This document shows, one piece after another, positions 55,591-64,000 of a stretch of 64,000 nt of DNA. Made by a program: the position numbers and the translations under genes. The notes under the pieces were generated by a model. It was not told where the DNA came from, did not search any database, and saw only the letters and a program-made list of their open reading frames with translations. Source of the DNA: Arminella tubonensis (lineage in GTDB: Bacteria; Pseudomonadota; Alphaproteobacteria; Rhizobiales; Rhizobiaceae); NCBI RefSeq assembly GCF_003240585.1, contig NZ_PCDP01000001.1, positions 124,001-188,000 of the forward strand, written 5' to 3'. The first letter of the stretch is position 1. The number at the start of each line of letters is the position of its first letter.

Positions 55591-58500
55591 TCAGAGCCGG
55601 ATGAGGTCGAGGCCGGCTCCGATCTCCTGTTTGGCGATCTCAACCACGCTCGTCTCGTGGGTGAAGAGGATAGTCTGGAAGCGGTCTGCGGTGCCCGCAA
55701 GCGCCCTGAGGCCCGAGGCGGTGCGATCGTCGTCGAATGTCTGGAAGATGTCGTCGACCACCAGCGGCGGCGGCTCGTTCCGAGCGGAATAGTCCTCCAG
55801 GAAGGCCAGCCGCAGCGCCAGATAAAGCTGATCGCCGGTGCCTTCGCTCAAGCCATCGAGCGGCACGCGCTCGCCACCGGTGCGCTCGGCCAGCAGCTGC
55901 AATTCATCGTCGCCGCCGTAGTCCTGTACAAGGCGGGCGAAACGATTGCCCGTGAGCAGCGAGAAAAGCTCGCCGGCGCGCGTCATGACAGGATCGGCCT
56001 GCTGCTCGCGATAGGACTCCATCGAGGCGTTGAGCATATGCGCCGCAAGCTTCAGCACCACCCACTGGCGGGCGAGATCCTTGGCTTCCTGCTCGGCGGA
56101 TAGTTTCTCGAAGACGGCGTATTCGGCGCTGACGCCGCTTTCCAGAGCCTTTCGCTGACGGTCGTTTTCGGCGAGCTGCGCCGAGAGGGTGCCGAAGCGC
56201 CGGAGCTGGGTCGCATCGAGAGCTTCCAGACGCTCGATCTCGAGGTCCGCCTCGACACGGACGAAGTCGACCAGGCCAGCCCGAACGACATCTTCCGGCT
56301 GCCCTTCCGCTTGCTCCTGAAAACGCCGGCGGCTGGCGGCGAGCCGTCCGAGCAAATCGCGATGCTCGCGCAGTCGTGCCAACAACAGTGTCAGGTCATC
56401 GGCGTCAGGCACGACTGCGGCGAGCGCGGCAAGCGCCGCCTCTGCTGTGGCTGCGGCTTGCCTGCAGCGCGCCAGGCGATGCTCGGCCGCCTCCACGGCC
56501 TTCAACAGGCCCGTGCGGTGCTGCTGATCGGCATTGGCGGCAATCGCCTTGTCCCTGAGGACATCCATGGCGGCATCGGCAGAATAAGACGAAAGCTCGG
56601 GAGCCACATCTCGCACCACCGCCCGCACCGCTTCCTCGAAGGCGGAGATGTCGCGCAGCATGCCGCGGACGCGCCGGCGGCGGTTTTCGCGCTCGGCCAG
56701 CGCCGGCGGCACCTCTTTCCAGAGGTCGAGTGCGGCTTCGACCATGTCGACGGTGGCGCCCTCGGATAGGCCGATGCGACCGGCCGCATCGGCGAACAGG
56801 TTTTGCCAATCCTCGGCCTCGGCCTTTAGCGCGGTCTCGCGTTCTTCGTGCCTGCTAATTGCTTCGATGATCGAAAGACGCTCGCCTTCGGCCGAGCGGC
56901 TGTCCGTCCAGCGCTGGCCGAGGTCGGATACATGCGCGAACAACGCCCGCCCAAGCGCCCTCGGCGGCAGCGATTCGCCGCCTGAAAGACCCGTAGCTTC
57001 GGCGAGCGCTGCCAGCGCCGGTGCGAGCCGGTCGCCGGCAAGGCGCAATGTTGCCAGTTCGTCCTGAAGGCCGTGCACCACCTGGCGCTGCTTGATGAGC
57101 CCGTCGACCGCGCGTCGCCACTCGATCATTCGCTCGGGCGCAAGCGGCACGATGCCGACGGCGGCGAAGAGCGCATGGAATTCTGCGTTAGCCGCGGAAA
57201 GGGCTGCATCGGCGGTGTCTCTCCGACGTTGCGCCGCGACGATCATCGGATCGAGTGCGGCGAGCCGTGCCGTGATCTGGGCGTGGCGGGAGACACGTTC
57301 GGCATCCGCCAGTGCCAGGTCTGCCAAGCGGTCCGCCTCCGCGATGGACCGTTCGAACGGGGCGACGGCGGCCGGCTCCGGAGTCTTTGCGTAGGTCTGC
57401 CACAGCACGTCTCGATCGGCACGAGCCGCAGCGATGTCCTCGCGGGTGACGATCGTTCCACCGCCTTCGAGCGCGGCGCGGCTACTCTCGAGTTCCGCCT
57501 TTTCCGCTTCCTGGGCGGCAAGCCTGGCGGCCGCATCCAGAGCCGCGGTGCGCAATTCGTCGATCCGGCGGCGCTCCTCGGTCAGAATGGCAATGTCCGG
57601 CAAGGCGGTGGACAGCAACCGGTCGAGATCGACAACATCAGGCTGCAGCCGCGCCACGGCTTCCGCCAGCACCGCCTCCTCCCGTTCCGCGCTCACCTGC
57701 AGCTTATCGAGCCGCTGCAAATCTGCGAGATCGGGCTGCAGTGCCGCCATCTGGTCGAGATAGGGTTTCGGGTCGATCAATCGGCCGGATCTGTCGACGC
57801 CTTCGAGTTTGGCAAGGCGGTTTCGCTCCTCCTGCAGCCGACGACGGATGTCGGCATAGCTGCGCGTCAGCTCCCGACCTTCAGTGGCAAGGACACGCAA
57901 TCGCACGAGATCGGCTTCGGCTGGCTGGCGACGTTCCAGGCCGTCGCCATCGACCTCCAGCCCGAGCTTGCGGGCGAGCTGGGTCAGCTTGATGTCGAAA
58001 TCCTCGACTTCGCCGTTCACGCGGGAAATATCCTCCCGGGCCTTCAGATAGGCGCCCTTTTCGGCATAGCGCCCCATGATGGCACCGGCTGAATCGAGCA
58101 CAGCGCTATCCAGCTCCGATGTGGCAAGTTCATCTGCCAGACGGGCGATATCGTCTTCCGCGGTACGCAGGGCTGTCTCGCTTGCGCTCCTGATGTCCAG
58201 CGCCTCGGAGAGATGCTGTTCGAAGCCCGGCGGCAGCGCATGCAGATCGGCGAAATCCAGAAGCGCCGCCTGCTCGATATCGATCTCCCGCAGCATGGGA
58301 TCGAGCTTCTTCAACATCTTCAGGTGATCCAGCGCCGTTTTGGTCTGTTGGCGCTCGGCCTGCAGCGCCGCGAGTTCGCTTTCGACACCTGCGGCTTCGG
58401 ATACCAGCTTTTTCCAGTCGCCGGATTTCAATTCGTTTTCGCGCTCGGCCTTACGGGCTTCGTCGTGGCGATCGAGCGCTTGATAGAATGAGCGATCCTT

Positions 58501-59040
58501 CGATCGCCGTTGCGCATAGATGCTGTCCGCTTCGCCGTCGAGCGACAGCCGCAGGCGCGAAAGACCAGTCAGGCCGGATGCCGCCGAAAACAGCAGACTG
58601 CCGATCTCGCCGCCGCTCTGCAGCATGGCGGCGGCACCGAGCCGGAGACGATCAGAATCGAGGCCGAAGGCGCGCTCGAAGACATCGCGGCCGAGATTGC
58701 CGATGAACGGCGACAATGCGTCTTCGGGCAGCGCTGCTTCCTTCTCGTCGGTTCCGAGCAGCGTGTTCTTGTTGCCCCGGCGGCGGCGAAAGTCGAGTTT
58801 CGAGCCGTCACGGGCTGAGATCGTGGCGCCGATACGCAGTGTCGCGGCATCATGCAGAAAGTTGAAGCGGGCGCTGCCGCGCGGGAACCCGAATAGCAGA
58901 TCCGAGATCGCGCTGAGGGCCGACGACTTGCCGGCTTCGTTGGGCCCGTAGATGACGTGCAGCCGAGCATCGGCGCGGAAATCGAGTGCGCGATCGGTCA
59001 GTGCGCCATAGCGGATGATATCGAGCCTGTTAAAGCGCAT
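55591..59040 (-). CDS. YhaN-like SMC-type ATPase (SbcC-related)
   Basis: This 1149-residue protein has Walker A YGPNEAGKSS at residues 31-40, a very long Ala/Glu/Arg/Leu-rich coiled-coil region (about 190-1000), and at the C-terminus the ABC-type signature LSEGTGDQLYLALRLAFLE followed by Walker B PPLVVDDIFQTFDD. The layout is that of the Rad50/SbcC family, YhaN subgroup, without a clear zinc hook. It lies three bases after the SbcD-like nuclease gene, so the two should form a Mre11/Rad50-type complex for DNA end processing. Confidence 0.9.
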   Translation of the reverse strand: MRFNRLDIIRYGALTDRALDFRADARLHVIYGPNEAGKSSALSAISDLLFGFPRGSARFNFLHDAATLRIGATISARDGSKLDFRRRRGNKNTLLGTDEKEAALPEDALSPFIGNLGRDVFERAFGLDSDRLRLGAAAMLQSGGEIGSLLFSAASGLTGLSRLRLSLDGEADSIYAQRRSKDRSFYQALDRHDEARKAERENELKSGDWKKLVSEAAGVESELAALQAERQQTKTALDHLKMLKKLDPMLREIDIEQAALLDFADLHALPPGFEQHLSEALDIRSASETALRTAEDDIARLADELATSELDSAVLDSAGAIMGRYAEKGAYLKAREDISRVNGEVEDFDIKLTQLARKLGLEVDGDGLERRQPAEADLVRLRVLATEGRELTRSYADIRRRLQEERNRLAKLEGVDRSGRLIDPKPYLDQMAALQPDLADLQRLDKLQVSAEREEAVLAEAVARLQPDVVDLDRLLSTALPDIAILTEERRRIDELRTAALDAAARLAAQEAEKAELESSRAALEGGGTIVTREDIAAARADRDVLWQTYAKTPEPAAVAPFERSIAEADRLADLALADAERVSRHAQITARLAALDPMIVAAQRRRDTADAALSAANAEFHALFAAVGIVPLAPERMIEWRRAVDGLIKQRQVVHGLQDELATLRLAGDRLAPALAALAEATGLSGGESLPPRALGRALFAHVSDLGQRWTDSRSAEGERLSIIEAISRHEERETALKAEAEDWQNLFADAAGRIGLSEGATVDMVEAALDLWKEVPPALAERENRRRRVRGMLRDISAFEEAVRAVVRDVAPELSSYSADAAMDVLRDKAIAANADQQHRTGLLKAVEAAEHRLARCRQAAATAEAALAALAAVVPDADDLTLLLARLREHRDLLGRLAASRRRFQEQAEGQPEDVVRAGLVDFVRVEADLEIERLEALDATQLRRFGTLSAQLAENDRQRKALESGVSAEYAVFEKLSAEQEAKDLARQWVVLKLAAHMLNASMESYREQQADPVMTRAGELFSLLTGNRFARLVQDYGGDDELQLLAERTGGERVPLDGLSEGTGDQLYLALRLAFLEDYSARNEPPPLVVDDIFQTFDDDRTASGLRALAGTADRFQTILFTHETSVVEIAKQEIGAGLDLIRL

Positions 59041-59043
59041 GGA

Positions 59044-60285
59044 TCAGGCGGCCCCCTGCCCGCGTGCGAGCAGAAGCTGGCGGGCCTCCTCGACCAGCAT
59101 CTCGATGCTGTCGTCGAGCGGCAGTTCGCCCGCTCCGGAACCGCTCGGCAGCCGGGCAGCGATCTCGGCTACCAGCCGATCTGCCTCGGATGCAAGATCG
59201 GCGTCGCCCGCATGTTCAGCCAGCAATCGGCCGAGATCTAGCGAGGCGCCGACCGCCGTGTCGCCTGCCGTGTCCGCAGGCTGATCGAGACGCAGTTCCA
59301 GTTTCTCCAGCCAGATATCCTCGTGGCAGCGGTGACAGGCTGCCTGCACCTCGTCGCGCCATTGATTGCGGTTGGCAGCGATAGCGCCCCTCAGAGGCGT
59401 CACGCCGACCAGGCGGACCCGCAGAGCGATCATGCGGCCTTCCATTTCGCCGACAAGTGGCTGCACCGCGTGTTCGACCCGGCGCAGGATGGCGGACTGA
59501 TCGTCCTCCGGCTCGACTGCTACCTCGACCTGTGCAAACCGGGCCTCGTCGACGATCAGGCGTTCCAGCGCGATGCGGCCATCCTCGACCGTGACGAAGA
59601 CCGCGCCCTTGGCGCCGCGCTCGCGGATGCTACGCCCTTGGAGGTTGCCGGGGAAAATCACATGGGGATCGGTCGATACTTCTTCGTAGTCGTGGACGTG
59701 GCCGAGCGCCCAGTAATCATAGCCGCGAGAGCGCAAATCCTCGACGGAGCAAGGTGCATAAGGCGCGTGGGGTTCCCTGCCGGTGAGCGAGGTATGGAGA
59801 ACGCCAAGATTGAACCAACCGGCCTCGGGCGGTGGATAGGCGAGCGCGAGGTTGTCGGAGGCGGAGCGGTCGGCAAAGCCCTGGCCGTGCAACGCGACCT
59901 TCAGGTGATCCAGCCGGAAGGACCCCGGCTTGCCTGTGGGGAATTCATAGACGTTGCAAGGCAGAGTAATGGTCTTGGTGATGACGCTGTCCGCATCGTG
60001 GTTGCCGCGCAGGAAGAAGACCGGAATTCCGGCACGCTCAAGCCGCGCCATTTCGCGATTGAAGAACAGACCGATCTTGTTGTCCTTCCAGTCGCCGTCG
60101 TAGACATCACCTGCGATGACGAAGAAATCGACCCGACGCTCGATGGCGCGGTCGATGAGTGTCGAAAACGCCTTGCGGCTGGCCTCGACAAAAACCGCCG
60201 CGATATTGGCATCCTTCAAGGCCAACCCCTGGAAGGGGCTGCCGAGATGCAGGTCGGCGGCGTGGATGAAACTGAAAGAGGACAT
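59044..60285 (-). CDS. SbcD/YhaO-like metallophosphoesterase
   Basis: This 413-residue calcineurin-like phosphoesterase is the nuclease partner of the YhaN-like ATPase. The two-metal motifs are DLHLG (Asp11, His13), GDVYD (Asp60), GNHD (Asn95, His96, Asp97) and WALGHVHDYEEV. It resembles the YhaO subgroup of SbcD. The next gene starts three bases after its stop, so they are co-transcribed. The C-terminal half, used to dock on the ATPase, is less conserved. Confidence 0.92.
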   Translation of the reverse strand: MSSFSFIHAADLHLGSPFQGLALKDANIAAVFVEASRKAFSTLIDRAIERRVDFFVIAGDVYDGDWKDNKIGLFFNREMARLERAGIPVFFLRGNHDADSVITKTITLPCNVYEFPTGKPGSFRLDHLKVALHGQGFADRSASDNLALAYPPPEAGWFNLGVLHTSLTGREPHAPYAPCSVEDLRSRGYDYWALGHVHDYEEVSTDPHVIFPGNLQGRSIRERGAKGAVFVTVEDGRIALERLIVDEARFAQVEVAVEPEDDQSAILRRVEHAVQPLVGEMEGRMIALRVRLVGVTPLRGAIAANRNQWRDEVQAACHRCHEDIWLEKLELRLDQPADTAGDTAVGASLDLGRLLAEHAGDADLASEADRLVAEIAARLPSGSGAGELPLDDSIEMLVEEARQLLLARGQGAA

Positions 60286-60493
60286 GCGCTCCGGTCATCG
60301 ATCGACATCTGAGGTATTCTTCTAGAAAAATAATGGGGCGATTGATACGGCTTCCGCTGTTCATCCCGGGCTTTCCCGCGTTGTTTCGTGTTGTCATCCG
60401 CCTATGTCATGACATTGCGATATGTGGTCGATTGCCCGGCAGCGGCTCGGCTGCTACTGCCAAGGCCATCCAATGCAAACGGAGGATTTTCTC

Positions 60494-61480
60494 ATGAAAC
60501 ATCACGCATTCGGCCGCACGCCCTTCATCGTCAGCGATGTCGGCTTCGGCGCCTGGCAGATCGGCGGCGCCTGGGGCGATGTCAGCGAAGCGGACGGTCG
60601 CGCCGCACTCAATGCGGCGCTCGACGCGGGCATGACATTCATCGACACGGCCGACGTCTATGGCGACGGTCGCTCCGAGAAGATCATCGCCGATGTGCTG
60701 AAAAGCCGCGGCGGCCAACGCCCGATGGTGGCGACCAAGGCTGGCCGACGCCTCAACCCGCATGTCGCCGACGGCTACACCAAGGCCAATCTCGAGGGCT
60801 TCATCGACCGCAGCCTCAAGAACCTGGGTGTCGAAAGCCTCGACCTGGTACAGCTGCATTGCCCGCCGACCGAGGTGCTCTATCGGCCTGACGTGTTCGA
60901 AGGGCTGAACGACCTGCAGAAGGCCGGCAAGATCAAGGGCTACGGTGTCAGCGTCTCGACCGTTGAAGAGGGGCTCAAGGCGATCGAATTCCCCGGCGTC
61001 GTCAGCATCCAGATCATCTACAACATCTTCCGCCAGCGCCCCTCCGACCTGTTTTTCCAGGAAGCAAGCCGCAAGGAAATTGCCGTCATCGTCCGCGTGC
61101 CGCTGGCCAGCGGCCTGTTGTCCGGGAAGATCACCCGGGACACCAAGTTTGCGAGCGATGATCACCGCAACTTCAATCGCAATGGCGAGGCGTTCGACGT
61201 TGGCGAGACCTTCGCCGGTGTCCCGTTCGAGGTGGGTCTCCAGGCAGTCGAGGAAGTGCGCAGGCTTGTACCAGCCGGTGCGAGCATGGCGGCCTTTGCC
61301 TTGCGCTGGATACTGATGAGCGACGCGGTCACCGTGGTCATCCCCGGCGCCCGCAATGCCGAGCAGGCCAAGGCCAATGCAGCGGCTGCAAGCCTTTCGC
61401 CGCTTTCGGCCGATGTCATGACGGCGACCCGGGAAATCTACGACCGTTTGATTGCGCCGCACGTTCACCAGCGCTGGTAG
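60494..61480 (+). CDS. Aldo/keto reductase
   Basis: This 328-residue NADPH-dependent oxidoreductase has a TIM-barrel with the catalytic tetrad Asp51 or Asp54 and Tyr56 (DTADVYGDGRSE), Lys82 (VATKAGR) and the His of VQLHCPP. The nucleotide site near the end is VVIPGARNAEQAKAN. The ATG at 60494 has a perfect GGAGGA site. The substrate is not known. Confidence 0.92.
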   Translation: MKHHAFGRTPFIVSDVGFGAWQIGGAWGDVSEADGRAALNAALDAGMTFIDTADVYGDGRSEKIIADVLKSRGGQRPMVATKAGRRLNPHVADGYTKANLEGFIDRSLKNLGVESLDLVQLHCPPTEVLYRPDVFEGLNDLQKAGKIKGYGVSVSTVEEGLKAIEFPGVVSIQIIYNIFRQRPSDLFFQEASRKEIAVIVRVPLASGLLSGKITRDTKFASDDHRNFNRNGEAFDVGETFAGVPFEVGLQAVEEVRRLVPAGASMAAFALRWILMSDAVTVVIPGARNAEQAKANAAAASLSPLSADVMTATREIYDRLIAPHVHQRW

Positions 61481-61488
61481 ACGAAAAA

Positions 61489-61517
61489 AGGGTCCGGCGC
61501 GAGCCGGACCCTCTTTC
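61489..61517 (+). terminator. Terminator of the aldo/keto reductase gene
   Basis: AGGGTCCGGC and GCCGGACCCT form a GC-rich hairpin nine bases after the stop codon, with a short interrupted T tract (CTTTC). A run of A upstream would make it work leftward too. Confidence 0.75.
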
Positions 61518-61580
61518 AACTCTGCTGACCATCTGCCGCCGACGGCGACGTCAGGCAGCGACGGTCAGACGAGAATGGAT

Positions 61581-61856
61581 TCAGCCGTTGACGGCTTCCT
61601 TCAGACCCTTGCCGGGTGTGAACTTCGGCACGTTGCGCGCAGCGATATCGACTTCAGCGCCGGTCGACGGATTGCGGCCCTTGCTGGCTGCACGGTGCGA
61701 AACGGTGAAGCTGCCAAAACCGGCCAGGCGAACGTCGCCGCCGTTCTTCAGTTCGCCCTGGACGGCGTCGAAAACAGCGTCCACAGCAGATGCTGCGTCA
61801 GCCTTGGTGATGCCAGCCTTTTCAGCAACTGCGGACACGAGTTCATTCTTGTTCAT
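61581..61856 (-). CDS. hupB: DNA-binding protein HU
   Basis: This 91-residue histone-like protein binds and bends DNA without sequence preference. It begins MNKNELVSAVAEKAGI, has the core GGDVRLAGFGSFTV and the DNA-contacting arm RNPSTGAEVDI, and ends with TPGKGLKEAVNG, as in HU beta. The frame is open upstream, but the ATG at 61856 fits the family. It lies downstream of lon, as usual in proteobacteria. Confidence 0.97.
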   Translation of the reverse strand: MNKNELVSAVAEKAGITKADAASAVDAVFDAVQGELKNGGDVRLAGFGSFTVSHRAASKGRNPSTGAEVDIAARNVPKFTPGKGLKEAVNG

Positions 61857-61987
61857 GTTTCCATCCCTTTCTTCTGGTATGAAACGACTCATCTGTAAGC
61901 CGGGCGCAGAATACGTATGCTCAGGCCCGCCGCAACCCAAAAGCCCTGCAAAATAAGGAAAAGCAAGCGCTCTGGTGGAGTTTTCAC

Positions 61988-62016
61988 AAAAAAGGCCGGC
62001 ATAAATGCCGGCCTTT
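61988..62016 (-). terminator. Terminator of lon
   Basis: AAAGGCCGGCAT and ATGCCGGCCTTTT form a nearly perfect hairpin; on the reverse strand it ends in a six-T run. It lies 45 bases after the lon stop codon. Confidence 0.85.
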
Positions 62017-62060
62017 TCCGCGTTTCTTTCCAATTTGTCATAAATGTGGCAACCGCTGGC

Positions 62061-64000
<1,940 letters not shown>

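Overview
The window is a stretch of an alphaproteobacterial chromosome, most likely Rhizobium (R. etli/R. leguminosarum group). The basis is the dense high-GC coding, the protein sequences (DivK and PleD, 14-subunit complex I, RNase J, short ProS, DUF983/DUF1467/DUF3572/DUF6105 proteins) and GTTC-N7-GTTC LexA boxes typical of alphaproteobacteria. I see no rRNA operon, insertion sequence, prophage or CRISPR array. It is core chromosome.

Left part (1-17.6 kb). The start of gatC (cut by the left edge) is followed by a UPF0173 hydrolase, ruvX, two small membrane proteins, a TetR regulator, an acetyltransferase and aidB. A rightward operon then runs pyrB, a dihydroorotase-like gene that has lost its metal ligands (pyrC'), plsY, and a dprA broken by a one-base frameshift. 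topA, rnr, a DUF983 protein, a Nudix hydrolase, an MFS transporter and rpmG follow.

Middle part (17.6-37 kb). A structured small-RNA candidate lies downstream of rpmG, next to the cell-cycle/c-di-GMP pair divK-pleD. After DUF3572, a HAD-like protein and a GNAT enzyme comes dinB, which has a textbook LexA box over its transcription start. A FemAB/CelD-like acetyltransferase fused to TPRs, an L,D-transpeptidase and the replicative polymerase gene dnaE follow. Between dnaE and a DUF5680 gene lies a divergent control region with two or three LexA boxes. One box sits between the -35 and -10 of a promoter for an unannotated 28-residue membrane peptide; this is the most interesting signal in the window. 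lolD, lolCE and proS follow, then a 580-base intergenic region with a strong proS promoter and an opposite-strand terminated short transcript.

Right part (34.7-64 kb). Reading leftward from about 54.3 kb is the nuoABCDEFGHIJKLMN operon of respiratory complex I, continued by birA, rnj and mce. It carries two extra genes: a small exported protein between nuoD and nuoE, and a helix-hairpin-helix-like protein between nuoF and nuoG. The same helix-hairpin-helix-like module is fused to the C-terminus of NuoE. Upstream are two identical tRNA-Asp genes with a good promoter, a cupin protein, a YhaN-like SMC-type ATPase with its SbcD-like nuclease, an aldo/keto reductase, the HU gene hupB and the lon protease gene, which is cut by the right edge.
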